Positions 14,101 through 23,258 of a stretch of DNA of 64,000 bases are shown here, in pieces. The notes beneath the pieces were generated by a model, which saw only the letters and a program-made list of their open reading frames with translations, had not been told where the DNA came from and searched no databases. Within the stretch, counting starts at the first letter, position 1; each line of letters begins with the position of its first letter. The stretch lies in NCBI RefSeq assembly GCF_032393985.1, contig NZ_CP135918.1:5767724-5831723 (forward strand), read 5' to 3'. The position numbers were made by a program, and so were the translations under genes. The stretch is from Fischerella sp. JS2 (GTDB taxonomy: Bacteria > Cyanobacteriota > Cyanobacteriia > Cyanobacteriales > Nostocaceae).

Positions 14101-15993
14101 CCACCGATTGGGTTAATTCGGATTAGTTGGAAACGTCGAGGTGGAGCATCAGAATCTGCCCCTTTTGGACCCCACCGATTGGGTTAATTCGGATTAGTTG
14201 GAAACTCTTGAGCCGCAGCCCAAGCAGGCGGGCCGTCTCCCCCCACCGATTGGGTTAATTCGGATTAGTTGGAAACTTTGAGCACGAGGTGGATTAGCAA
14301 CTGCTTTTTGCCCCACCGATTGGGTTAATTCGGATTAGTTGGAAACGACACGCTGCCCAAGCCGGGTTTGTTGCCGTGCGAGACCCCACCGATTGGGTTA
14401 ATTCGGATTAGTTGGAAACCTCGGGTTGGCGTAGAAACGGCTCGAGCAGTCTTAGGCCCCACCGATTGGGTTAATTCGGATTAGTTGGAAACTTCACGTT
14501 CACCCTCCTCTTGCGAAGGTGGATAAAACCCCACCGATTGGGTTAATTCGGATTAGTTGGAAACAACGAGCGTGAAGCCTACTCCTGCGATCAAGGTGAC
14601 CCCACCGATTGGGTTAATTCGGATTAGTTGGAAACGGGGCGTCAGACTCTCTGATGTTTCTGAACTTACGACTTGCCCCACCGATTGGGTTAATTCGGAT
14701 TAGTTGGAAACGGAGGAGTCCGCCGGTAAACCAGGCAAATGTCCCCCACCGATTGGGTTAATTCGGATTAGTTGGAAACCATTCAATTTATTGGACCCAT
14801 CGGCGGTTCAGACAAAACCCCACCGATTGGGTTAATTCGGATTAGTTGGAAACTCGTTGTTATTCATAGCGTTACTCCAAAACGTCCCCACCGATTGGGT
14901 TAATTCGGATTAGTTGGAAACGCAAGGTTGGCTGCTTCCTGCAATTCTTGGTCTTCCCCACCGATTGGGTTAATTCGGATTAGTTGGAAACGACGGTTAC
15001 CGACCCAGCCAGCTAAAGCGGAGCAGCGTACCCCACCGATTGGGTTAATTCGGATTAGTTGGAAACTAACAGCAGAGTGCTTTGAAGATGGATACCATGT
15101 TCCCCACCGATTGGGTTAATTCGGATTAGTTGGAAACTGCATAGTGGCGCATTCTGCGGCGGTAAAGCCTTCAGAAGACCCCACCGATTGGGTTAATTCG
15201 GATTAGTTGGAAACTTATTGTAACATGCACCTGTAGCGGTTGGACGCCCCCCCACCGATTGGGTTAATTCGGATTAGTTGGAAACTTTTGATGCCGCTTG
15301 GGACATCCCCACCGATTGGGTTAATTCGGATTAGTTGGAAACCTACTCCGCGCTGCAATGAAATAGCCATGGTTACCCCCACCGATTGGGTTAATTCGGA
15401 TTAGTTGGAAACGTCTATAAGGACCTCGCTGGGCGCCGATAGTAGTAGCAGAGTCCCCACCGATTGGGTTAATTCGGATTAGTTGGAAACCAGAAGGTAT
15501 ACAACCTCTGCGTAATTCTTTGCCGTTCCCCACCGATTGGGTTAATTCGGATTAGTTGGAAACTTTTAGACGCAGTGCTGGGCTTTACAGCAACACCGAG
15601 GCCCCCACCGATTGGGTTAATTCGGATTAGTTGGAAACCAGAATAAATTCCAACGCACAAATCCAGGTCGGTACCCCACCGATTGGGTTAATTCGGATTA
15701 GTTGGAAACCCCAGAGGTTATCTGGAAGATCACTCAATTCAGCATCAAAGTCCCACCGATTGGGTTAATTCGGATTAGTTGGAAACCGTAAGAGAACAAA
15801 ACACCCTTGAATTGGAACCATTTCCCCCACCGATTGGGTTAATTCGGATTAGTTGGAAACCTTATGAGCTACACCGGCAAGGCGAGATAGACCTCCCCCA
15901 CCGATTGGGTTAATTCGGATTAGTTGGAAACCCTCAAGTTTCAAAACAAAGAAGATTTTTCGAGGCAGCCCCACCGATTGGGTTAATTCGGAT
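11149..15993 (+). CRISPR. CRISPR array 1, 67 full repeats plus one truncated repeat
   Basis: The repeat is 36 nt. It begins CCCCACCGATTGGGTTAATT and ends CGGATTAGTTGGAAAC. I counted 67 complete copies (first 11149-11184) and one truncated at 15969-15993, giving 67 spacers of about 33-45 nt. The 3' end TTGGAAAC is a typical 8-nt type III crRNA tag, so transcription is on the + strand. The truncated last repeat and the cas2-proximal leader agree on polarity. Repeats are almost invariant; one near 15752 has T instead of the first C. Confidence 0.98.
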
Positions 15994-15996
15994 AAA

Positions 15997-16024
15997 AAAA
16001 GGGAGAGATAATTCTCTCCCTTTT
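15997..16024. terminator. Hairpin terminator closing CRISPR array 1
   Basis: A perfect 12-bp stem AAAAGGGAGAGA/TCTCTCCCTTTT with loop TAAT starts four bases after the truncated last repeat. A-run on one side and T-run on the other make it usable on both strands. Confidence 0.8.
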
Positions 16025-16094
16025 AAAAAAACTTTGCTAAAACTTTCAAATAGATTTACAGCAATTCAAACCCAAGATTCAAGAGCAAATTTTC

Positions 16095-16506
16095 TCAGTT
16101 GTTGAATTCGTAAAAATCACTATCACTTGAAACAACAGTCAAATTATTTTGCAGCGCAATAGCAGCTATCCAAAGGTCATTTTCATCAAAACCCAAATCA
16201 GTGACTCTAGTTTTTCGCCGCTTGTTTTTATCCTTGGGTGCAAATTGATTGAATAAAGCTGATTTTTATTGACCGTAGATAGTTGCTGTAGATTCCGTTA
16301 CCCTGTAGATACGAATATCTTCTAAAAACTCTACTAACCGAGCAAGATTTACTTCTCTGCGCTGAGATTTTCATCGTGAATGTCAGTTCACCCTGCACAA
16401 TTACACAAGTTGCAATATTATTTTCTCCAACTTCACTAAGACGACGAATAACATTTATATTGCCTAAGATAATGGCACTACAATGATTTGTATCGAATAA
16501 ATACAT
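16095..16506 (-). pseudogene. VapC-like PIN-domain toxin, frameshifted
   Basis: The N-terminus MYLFDTNHCSAIILGN has the first PIN-domain Asp. It reads normally to NIATCVIVQGELTF (conserved Glu), then loses frame near 16375. The PIN C-terminus (FDENDLWIAAIALQNNLTVVSSDSDFYEF) is found again at about 16095-16170 in the same orientation, with the last catalytic Asp residues. At least one frameshift separates the halves, so the toxin is probably dead. Its ATG overlaps the antitoxin stop codon (TAATG). Confidence 0.75.
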
Positions 16507-16826
16507 TATTCAAATGGGTTTTCGTCATCAAATTTAGCTTGACCACGGGTAGCATATACTAATTGAAGACATTCCTCAAAATCATCACCTTCCCAAGTTC
16601 CTGCGTGTCGGAGGATAGAACGTCCGGAAGCAGGACGGTATGTAAGTTGCTCTTGCTCGCTGTTCGATTTTGTAGAATCAGTTAACGGGATAGATTCTTG
16701 CTGGACTGGTTCCAACTCCTTTTTTGCATGACTAACCTTAATAGAACGAATCAAATCGAGTGCTTCTATTAGCAATTCCGGTGGTAAAGTCTCTATTTCT
16801 TGAATTAATAAATCTTTAGTAGTCAT
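16506..16826 (-). CDS. Putative VapB-type antitoxin (DUF2281-like)
   Basis: The 106-residue product starts MTTKDLLIQEIETLPPELLIEALDLI, the helical N-terminus of DUF2281-like antitoxins. A Ser/Gln-rich linker follows, then a C-terminal RPASGRSILRHAGTWEGDDFEECLQLVY segment of the type that binds the PIN toxin. I start at 16826 rather than at the upstream ATG at 16883 because family similarity begins here and the longer frame would overlap the next gene. With the toxin broken, this half may be a relic or a solitary regulator. Confidence 0.65.
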   Translation of the reverse strand: MTTKDLLIQEIETLPPELLIEALDLIRSIKVSHAKKELEPVQQESIPLTDSTKSNSEQEQLTYRPASGRSILRHAGTWEGDDFEECLQLVYATRGQAKFDDENPFE

Positions 16827-16872
16827 TTTTACCTCTAATAGCTTCTCTCCATTGTATTGAAAACTCTGGTCT

Positions 16873-17841
16873 CTAAGCCACATTTAACTTTCTATACTTA
16901 GCGATTTTATATTGAATATCATCTAACAAGACAACATCATCAGCTATTTGGGAAAGTTGCTCACTCAACATCCCCTTTTTCGCAACTATAGTAACTTTCA
17001 CACCCCGACGTTGAACTTCTTCAATAGCTGGAATAAAATCCCCATCTCCACTGACAAGAATCACTTGATCTCCACTTTTGACTTCACCAATCATGTCTAC
17101 AGCAATTTTGACATCATCACCAACAGTTTTGAAAGCATTGCTATCACAACGGTGTAAGACAGGGAGTTCTACCACTTCATAACGCAGACGTTTTAAATAA
17201 GCAATGAACCGCTTGTGTCCTTCAGTAACAGGTTCTAAAACACCTGTATAATATTTAAAAGTTGTACAAGTAGCAAATGAAGTGAGTTCTATCCGTAACG
17301 CATCGTAGTCAAGCTCAACTAGCAATCCCTGAAGGGCAAAATTTAAGTTGTTACCATCTATATATACACGAGTGACTGATTCTTGAGATTGGGTGAGGGG
17401 TTTACTAGAGGTTTGTTTTGAGTTTTGAGTAGAACTATCGGGTTTGATGGAAGCAGTTTTCTCATTACTGGCTAACTTGCATTCGAGATGAGCGATTGTT
17501 TTTAAGACTATTTTTTGCTGATGCTGCAATTTTTGCAGTTCAGAAAGGTTAAGGCGTTGACGAGTATCTTGAGTTTGGAATTTTTTTCCCAATTTATTTA
17601 GTTCGTTCTGTGTCTGCTGAAGTTGAGTTTGCAGACAAGAATTTTCTTTTTTAAACTCAGTCAATTGTTCTTGCTTGTTTGTGTCTGAGGTATTTTGTTT
17701 GACAAGTACTTTAGAAGAAATAGCTGCGATCGCAGCCACTTCACCCACTCCTTTCAGCAAAGGTTTCTCTGTGATAGTACCAGTCACAATACATCCAACC
17801 GAGAAACTCATCGTAATTAGAATTGCTCTATCAAATTTCAT
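16873..17841 (-). CDS. Membrane-anchored NYN-domain protein with coiled coil
   Basis: A 322-residue protein with three parts. The N-terminal hydrophobic segment (residues 7-22) looks like a membrane anchor. Residues 55-125 form a Gln/Leu-rich coiled coil. Residues 157-310 form a NYN (LabA/DUF88, PIN-like) nuclease domain with YIDGNN (160-165), VGDDVKIAVDM (240-250) and VSGDGDF (263-269) supplying the acidic residues. NYN proteins usually cut RNA. A second NYN gene lies divergently 250 bp away, and a ubiquitin-like operon follows. Being near CRISPR and these genes suggests a defence or RNA-surveillance role, which is inference. Confidence 0.75.
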   Translation of the reverse strand: MKFDRAILITMSFSVGCIVTGTITEKPLLKGVGEVAAIAAISSKVLVKQNTSDTNKQEQLTEFKKENSCLQTQLQQTQNELNKLGKKFQTQDTRQRLNLSELQKLQHQQKIVLKTIAHLECKLASNEKTASIKPDSSTQNSKQTSSKPLTQSQESVTRVYIDGNNLNFALQGLLVELDYDALRIELTSFATCTTFKYYTGVLEPVTEGHKRFIAYLKRLRYEVVELPVLHRCDSNAFKTVGDDVKIAVDMIGEVKSGDQVILVSGDGDFIPAIEEVQRRGVKVTIVAKKGMLSEQLSQIADDVVLLDDIQYKIAKYRKLNVA

Positions 17842-18097
17842 AAGAATATTTATTTGCTTGTCTTTGATTGCGACAAACTCAATATAAAAGATGAACGGAA
17901 AGGGATTGTTCCAAGTTCAATTTGTCGGGTGCATTAGTCGCACCCTACTTTACTGTTCCACTCATGACAAACAAAATCACCGATTTTACAGGTGTTGTTG
18001 GGGTTCTGTATGTGAAGGAACTCCCCCTTTCCAACCATAGGTTTTAATAACAAACATACAAGCGCAAGCACAAATCCAAAAAACATCAGTGAGGCGT
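17842..18097. other. Divergent intergenic region between two NYN genes
   Basis: About 256 bp without a gene that should hold both promoters. I see no clear consensus promoter. Confidence 0.4.
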
Positions 18098-18670
18098 ATG
18101 AAAACAAATTGTCGCGTGTTAATATTTGCAGATGCAGATAACACTTTCTTCTCAGCCCAAAGCTTTAACAGAAAGATAGACTGGCATAAAATTCGGGACT
18201 ATCTAGCCGATCCCAAGGAAGGTAGAGAACTGATTGAAATGGTGATTTATATTGGTTTACCTCCGGCTAGAGAGAGATTTGAAGAACAACGTAAAACTAA
18301 AGAGAAATTTGTTTATTGGGCAAGAAGTAATGGCTTTCTAGTTGTCTCCAAAGAAGGTAAAGCAAAAGGAGATGAGTATGAAACTAATGTTGATGTTGTA
18401 ATGGCGATGGATGCTGTTGAATTAGCTCTAGAAGTTAAACCAGATATTGTTGTTTTGGTGACTGGAGATTCTGATTTTGCTTATCTAGCAGAAAAACTCA
18501 GAAAGCGTGGAATGCGGGTTGAAGTCGCTTCAGTGGAACAATCTCTAGGTAGTGAATTAAAAAATTCCGCCAATAGTGTTGTGGACTTAATCGAAGTATT
18601 TGATAAATTTAATGCCCAAAATGAAAATCAAAGTTATCACAGAATTGGCAACGCGAATGTCTTTGATTAA
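18098..18670 (+). CDS. NYN-domain (LabA/DUF88-like) protein
   Basis: A 190-residue single-domain NYN protein. RVLIFADADNTFFSAQSF carries the first acidic cluster, AKGDEYETNVDVVMAMDAVELA the middle one, and DIVVLVTGDSDFAYLAEKLRKRG the last. This is the full set for a PIN-like nuclease. GTG at 18089 is an alternative start three codons upstream. Homologues are common in cyanobacteria. Unlike its divergent neighbour it has no membrane anchor or coiled coil. Confidence 0.8.
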   Translation: MKTNCRVLIFADADNTFFSAQSFNRKIDWHKIRDYLADPKEGRELIEMVIYIGLPPARERFEEQRKTKEKFVYWARSNGFLVVSKEGKAKGDEYETNVDVVMAMDAVELALEVKPDIVVLVTGDSDFAYLAEKLRKRGMRVEVASVEQSLGSELKNSANSVVDLIEVFDKFNAQNENQSYHRIGNANVFD

Positions 18671-18954
18671 GAGACGCGATTAATCGCGTCTGTACAATTT
18701 GCGATTAATCGCGTCTGTACAATTATTCAGTTATCAAATTGAATTGCTAACTGTTTAGTATAGCCTACAGCAAGCCCTTTGGGTAGGGACGCTACCTGCG
18801 GAAGCCGCTCCGCGTCTACGCGAACGCAGTCGCACTCTACGAGAAGCCGCTTGCGCGTCTACATGGGGGAAACCCCCAAGACCGCGCTGTCTCACTGCTT
18901 GTAAACATACACTAATTTAACAATTCTTTCGACTGCTCAAACAAAGGAGTAATC
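18671..18954. repeat. Dispersed repeats between NYN gene and Ubl operon
   Basis: Two tandem copies of GCGATTAATCGCGTCTGTAC (18671-18724) are followed by a compound GAAGCCGC-type repeat (about 18780-18862: CTGCGGAAGCCGCTCCGC, then GAGAAGCCGCTTGCGC). The second is the same family that invades tRNA T-loops. The region upstream of 18955 should contain the operon promoter. Confidence 0.7.
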
Positions 18955-19329
18955 ATGACAACAATTAATGGAAAATTAATCGTCCAAGAAGCAAATCAAT
19001 TAGATTCGATTAAACGAAAAACAGAAGAATTGCAAGGAAACTATCAAAATTTAGAGTTACAAATCAGTGCGATCGCTAAACAAAATAACACAAAACATTT
19101 AGAGGAAATTGACAGTGTTAAAAGGTATATCCAAAAGCTAGATAAAAAATTGACTTATCTGGAGGAAACTATCTCAAATCAAACCAAACAATTGTTATTG
19201 CTAAAGGTTTGTGGCGCTGTGGGATTAGTTGGCTTATGGTTCTGGTTTGGAATGAATAATCAACCACAATATCACAAGACTAAACCTTTTAAACACGCTG
19301 AATCTCTGGAGTTAATCAAACAAGTTTGA
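18955..19329 (+). CDS. Coiled-coil protein with C-terminal membrane helix
   Basis: A 124-residue protein, mostly helical and coiled coil (residues 12-80). A single hydrophobic segment, LLLKVCGAVGLVGLWFWFGM (residues about 82-101), is followed by a short polar tail. AAAGGAG precedes the start codon. The family is unknown. It is the first gene of a co-directional set with ubiquitin-like, E2-like and E1-like proteins, so it may anchor that system at the membrane or be a conjugation target. Confidence 0.6.
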   Translation: MTTINGKLIVQEANQLDSIKRKTEELQGNYQNLELQISAIAKQNNTKHLEEIDSVKRYIQKLDKKLTYLEETISNQTKQLLLLKVCGAVGLVGLWFWFGMNNQPQYHKTKPFKHAESLELIKQV

Positions 19330-19404
19330 GACAGTTAGGCTTTTATAGCCTTAGAACCTACGGCTAAATTCATCAAATAATTCAGAAAAAAACGAGGAGA
19401 TTAG

Positions 19405-19602
19405 ATGAGAGCAGTTGTTAATGGGAAACTGGTTGATTTACCAGAAGGTACAACAGTTGAAGATTTAAAAGCCAGACTACCGGAAATTGGTAGTGATGAT
19501 GTCATGGAAGAAGGTTTTAGTGGTACTCGACCAATGAAAAATAATGAAGCCCTCAAAGAAGGCTCAAAAGTATGGACTGTTCCCAAAATTGTTAAAGGTT
19601 GA
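19405..19602 (+). CDS. Ubiquitin-like beta-grasp protein
   Basis: A 65-residue protein. MRAVVNGKLVDLPEGTTVEDLKARLP has the beta-hairpin and helix start of the ThiS/MoaD/ubiquitin fold, and it ends VWTVPKIVKG with a C-terminal Gly. Small prokaryotic ubiquitin-like proteins (Prok_Ub type) end this way so that the glycine can be adenylated by an E1. It lies 8 bp before an E2-like gene and in the same operon as a JAMM-E1 fusion, which strongly supports a conjugation role rather than sulfur transfer. AGGAG lies upstream of the start. Confidence 0.75.
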   Translation: MRAVVNGKLVDLPEGTTVEDLKARLPEIGSDDVMEEGFSGTRPMKNNEALKEGSKVWTVPKIVKG

Positions 19603-19610
19603 GGTGAAGT

Positions 19611-20096
19611 ATGACAATCACAATTAATCCCGATCAATTAGGAAATAAACCGAGTTCGAGAATTATTGAAGAACTCAAACTATTAGAAAAAGTTGCCAAG
19701 AATATTATTGCTGGTAGCAAAACTATTGGTGATACGAAATACACAGCAGTTTTAGTCAAAGGAATGCCTTTATCGTCCAAAAAATTCAAGGCTTCTAATA
19801 CTGATGTTTTGTTTTTGTTACCACCAGAATATCCCCGACTTCCTCCGATTGGCTGCTATCTCAATTATCCTTGGGACACGGTAGGAGAAGGAGACCATCA
19901 TTTTACCAGACAGAGCTACTACGGAGCGCCATTTTTAAGCGATGAAGGATGGTACTGGTATTGTGTTGGACTTGGCGGAGGATTTAATCGAGATAAATGG
20001 CTCAATAGTTGGAAACCTAGCAATCAAGCTGAAAAAGGACATAATCTCGCTACTTTGTTTGTCACAGCACGTTACGCAATCAACACTGATGATTAA
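19611..20096 (+). CDS. E2-like (UBC-fold) protein, Prok-E2 family
   Basis: A 161-residue protein resembling prokaryotic E2 family E proteins. SNTDVLFLLPPEYPRLPPIGCYLNYPW (about residues 62-88) corresponds to the UBC strand with its PxxYP-like turn. A helix and HH pair at 96-97 follow, then DEGWYWYCVGLGGG, in which Cys118 is a candidate thioester cysteine (Cys82 is the alternative). The gene is coupled 8 bp after the ubiquitin-like gene. The family is known mainly from operon predictions. The pairing with an E1 and a JAMM peptidase supports a full conjugation pathway. Confidence 0.75.
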   Translation: MTITINPDQLGNKPSSRIIEELKLLEKVAKNIIAGSKTIGDTKYTAVLVKGMPLSSKKFKASNTDVLFLLPPEYPRLPPIGCYLNYPWDTVGEGDHHFTRQSYYGAPFLSDEGWYWYCVGLGGGFNRDKWLNSWKPSNQAEKGHNLATLFVTARYAINTDD

Positions 20097-20321
20097 CAGT
20101 TAACAATTATTAGTTAACTGTTATCAGTTACGAGTTTGCAATAGTTGCAATAGTTGGGAGACTCTATCTCCAAAACCTCGTTACCAGGTTGAACCTGGTA
20201 ACAAAAAATAAAGCTTGCATATTTTCGTTAAGACCATCATTTGTACTTTGCAAGCTCTAAATGACCAAGGACAAATGACTAATGACGACCAAAATTACGC
20301 TTCAGTAAGGATGAAAAGAGG
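20097..20321. other. Intergenic spacer in Ubl operon with palindrome
   Basis: No gene is seen. The 23-bp palindrome with arms GTTACCAGGTT / AACCTGGTAAC at 20180-20202 recurs at 58497-58519, so it is a dispersed repeat. It could act as an attenuating hairpin. Confidence 0.6.
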
Positions 20322-21722
20322 ATGAATAATCAGAAAAAATCACCCGAAGTTTCTCTACACATACCCCCGCAAATGTGGAGTCAGTTTCGCCAATGTATGC
20401 AAAAATATCAGAGAAGAAATGAAGAAGTCATTGGTTTCTTGTTTTGTAAACGTCATCAGGTATCAAAACACAAAATTCGATACTTCCCCAAAGCTTGGGT
20501 AGTTCCCTCTGGTGATTGCTATGAACGTCAATCTGTGAGTGGGTTAGTACTGAAACAGCCATTTCACTGGTATCTGCTTAAAACCTATCTGAGTGAAGGA
20601 CTTAATGTAGTTCATATTCACACTCATGCTGGTCAAGGAATTCCCGATTTTTCCGGTGTTGATGACCGCTATGAATCTGAATATGCTAAGTTTATCTCGT
20701 CTAGCTTTCATCAAAAACCTCGCTTAATTTCCGGAGTTTTTGATGAGTCATTGCAACAATATCAATTTCGGATTTGGGACAGAAATGGGCTGTCTTTCCA
20801 GAGAATTAAGTGCTATCAATCATGGTTTGAAGTTCCAGAATCTGAAGATTTACTAAACAATGCAGACTTAATGTTTGCTCGTCAAAAAGTTTTTGGAGAA
20901 ACTTGTCAAAAACAACTGAGCGAACTCACAGTTACTTTAATAGGCTGTGGGGGTATCGGTTCAATTTTTGCGGAATTGCTGGAACGTTTGGGTGTGAAAA
21001 AATGGGTGTTAATCGACCCAGACCGTTTAGAAGCAGTCAATCTCAATCGAACACCTGGGGCTACACAGAAAATGGTAGATCAGCAATGGTATAAAGTTGA
21101 CTATGTGAAACATCTGATCAAAAGAATCTACTCTACAGGTTCTTGTGTAAAAGCAATACCAACCTCGGTTGCAAATGAGTCAGTTAAACAAGAAATTGCA
21201 GCTTCAGATTTAATTGTCGTTGCAACTGATAATCATCTTTCTCGACAAATCGCCCAAGAATTAGCTTTGGAATATATGCGTCCTCTGGTTTGTCTTGGAA
21301 CTCACATAGATGTTAAATCAGACAATACACCTCGGATGTATTGTCGTGTGACTGTTCCTCCACTTGGAGGTGGCTGGTGTTTGATGTGTGGTAATATTAT
21401 CAATCTGCAAAGAGCAGCGCTAGAATCAGCCCCTGCTGAGATTAATACACTCGCTGCTGGTGCAGGTTATTTAGAAGGAATCAATGACCCAGCAGTATTT
21501 TGGTTAAATAGTATTTGCGCTAGTACAGGGGTCGGGGTAATTCATGGAATGGTCAGTGGTTTTCTGAATTTAGATTCTGGTCTTGACTGGATTTATGATT
21601 TTCCTAGTTCTAGTTGGCATAAGACGAATACAGAGTATTTAGAAACTCCTGATTGTTATTTTTGTTCATCCGCTTCTGATTTGAAAATTACTTTAGATGA
21701 AGATAAAATAATTATCTTCTAG
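20322..21722 (+). CDS. JAMM peptidase-E1 (ThiF) fusion protein
   Basis: A 466-residue fusion. The N-terminal JAB/MPN domain (about 10-160) has the JAMM set: Glu34/35 in NEEVIGF, HTH (100-102), Ser111 and Asp114. The C-terminal ThiF/E1 domain (200-465) has the nucleotide motif LIGCGGIGS (206-214), IDPDRLEAVNLNR (231-243) and a split zinc site CLMC (353-356) with CYFC (445-448). It should adenylate the ubiquitin-like protein and also process or deconjugate it. Such fusions are known from predicted prokaryotic ubiquitin-like operons. A GAAAAGAGG ribosome site supports the start. Confidence 0.85.
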   Translation: MNNQKKSPEVSLHIPPQMWSQFRQCMQKYQRRNEEVIGFLFCKRHQVSKHKIRYFPKAWVVPSGDCYERQSVSGLVLKQPFHWYLLKTYLSEGLNVVHIHTHAGQGIPDFSGVDDRYESEYAKFISSSFHQKPRLISGVFDESLQQYQFRIWDRNGLSFQRIKCYQSWFEVPESEDLLNNADLMFARQKVFGETCQKQLSELTVTLIGCGGIGSIFAELLERLGVKKWVLIDPDRLEAVNLNRTPGATQKMVDQQWYKVDYVKHLIKRIYSTGSCVKAIPTSVANESVKQEIAASDLIVVATDNHLSRQIAQELALEYMRPLVCLGTHIDVKSDNTPRMYCRVTVPPLGGGWCLMCGNIINLQRAALESAPAEINTLAAGAGYLEGINDPAVFWLNSICASTGVGVIHGMVSGFLNLDSGLDWIYDFPSSSWHKTNTEYLETPDCYFCSSASDLKITLDEDKIIIF

Positions 21723-21947
21723 TTCTAGTTCGATTTTAACTAGCTCTTGCTGATGGAAATTCCAGTTTCCAAGAGTATGTAAAACTTGAAAGTGTTGGTT
21801 CACTAAAAACTTCTTGCACAAATATTTGAAATACTTCCTAATCAACTTCCTTACTTTATAAATGGCAGGGTTGAGGTAGGATTTTGAGGATTCATGCAAG
21901 AAGTATATTCAGTACCTTGAAAACTCAATATATGGGAGACAATTACT

Positions 21948-22675
21948 ATGAGTTTATCTCACCGTAATCATTCAAAAGATAATTATAATAGCTCTTTTGA
22001 ACAGACTCAGAAGGAACCACCCTTGTGGAAATCTCCGCTAATTTGGCTCTGTGGTATTGCGGGAGCATTAATAATAGGAATTCCTCTGCTCATGGACGGG
22101 TTTACCCATCGGGTAATCAGCGTTTTAATGATAGATGTATCTTTGTCAAATCTACCTTACAAAGCATCCCTAGAAGCGCTTTGTCACCAATACATTGAGT
22201 ATTTAGTGGAGGGTGATACTAATATTCAAGGAAAGTTTGCGGATAAGGTAGCTATATTGAGCAATCAGGAATTTCAAGAGCGCGATCGCTTGTTGCTACA
22301 AAACCAGTGCAAACAGATCGCCCTCCAACCACCCGGAATTGGTAAAGCTCAGGGAACTTCCTTAATAGATGCACTTACTCGTTTAGAAACAGAGATTCAG
22401 CATCAACAAAGCCAGGGGAATAATCAATCTGTAGCAGCAGTTATTGTGATTCAATCTGCTGAACTTGTCAATCATCAGCAAAAGATTTTACTCTCATTAA
22501 ATCAAAAATTGCAAGTATTGTCCAGAAAGGAGGCGCTGTAGTAATAATTGGTCCAGCTGTCGATTTGCAAAACCAATTAAGCCGTCAACTGATGTCAGTT
22601 AAGAATACACAAATCTGCACATATGCTGACAATCAGGCTTGTCTGGATTGGCTCTTTCAAATAGTACGGAAATAG
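21948..22675 (+). pseudogene. Membrane-anchored VWA-like protein, frameshifted
   Basis: The first frame (21948-22541) gives 197 residues. It has a membrane helix, PLIWLCGIAGALIIGIPLLM, then ISVLMIDVSLSN, which resembles the DxSxS metal site of a von Willebrand A fold, and GTSLIDALTRLE. Near 22490-22505 the similarity moves to the +2 frame, which reads QKGGAVVIIGPAVDLQNQLS...DWLFQIVRK and stops at 22673-22675. One indel is enough to join them. The shift could be a true mutation or a sequencing error, and an intact gene would encode about 242 residues. Confidence 0.55.
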
Positions 22676-22811
22676 ACCATTCCTGTAGTCTGCTAATCTG
22701 ATTTTAGTAATCAATGGTTGATGGTTAAAAGTTATTAGTTATCAGTTATCATTTAATTTTTTTAGCTATTAACTATCAACAATCTTTCTCAATTTTATCA
22801 AGTAAAAAAAG

Positions 22812-23249
22812 ATGATACCTGAAAAAATTTCATCAAAACGTAGAGCTAGACTTGAACATTGGCTCAAAACTTCCCAAACAATTCTTAAAAAAATGCCTGA
22901 ATATGATCGCATATATATCATGACTGCTATTGAAGAATATGCTAAACATGATTTAGCCAAATCGCAGATTGCTAAATATAATGCTGTGTGCGATCGCCGA
23001 TTATCACGCAACCAACGGCAAATTACCCAATTTATAGTCATTATAGCTGGAAGCTTGATATTTGCAATGGTGCCTCAATTACTTGCCAAACAAGCAGGAA
23101 GAGGACCTTTGGCAATATCAGCTGGGTTAGTCGGTGGTGGACTGGCTAGTTTCTATGCTCATGCTAATGCTACTAAAGTGCTAGTAGGAATCAAGCTAAA
23201 AAAAGATACACAAAATACTCGCAAAGCAATTCTAGAGAAGAAAAACTAA
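22812..23249 (+). CDS. Hypothetical membrane protein (two TM segments)
   Basis: A 145-residue protein. The basic helical N-terminal half (residues 1-72) is followed by two hydrophobic segments, FIVIIAGSLIFAMVPQLLA (about 74-92) and a Gly-rich LAISAGLVGGGLASFYAHA (about 100-118), and a Lys-rich tail. I recognise no family. Only 9 bp separate it from the next two-TM gene, so the two are probably co-transcribed and may form a complex. It belongs to the same + strand series as the ubiquitin-like operon. Confidence 0.6.
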   Translation: MIPEKISSKRRARLEHWLKTSQTILKKMPEYDRIYIMTAIEEYAKHDLAKSQIAKYNAVCDRRLSRNQRQITQFIVIIAGSLIFAMVPQLLAKQAGRGPLAISAGLVGGGLASFYAHANATKVLVGIKLKKDTQNTRKAILEKKN

Positions 23250-23258
23250 GGAGAAATT

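Noticed and set aside
11259-15660. Open frames repeating PPIGLIRISWK or FQLIRINPIGG
   Set aside because: They are translations of the CRISPR repeat and end in the array; not genes.
20011-20022. TAGTTGGAAACC inside the E2-like gene as a CRISPR repeat
   Set aside because: Only about 11 bases match the end of the repeat and they lie in a conserved coding segment; chance.
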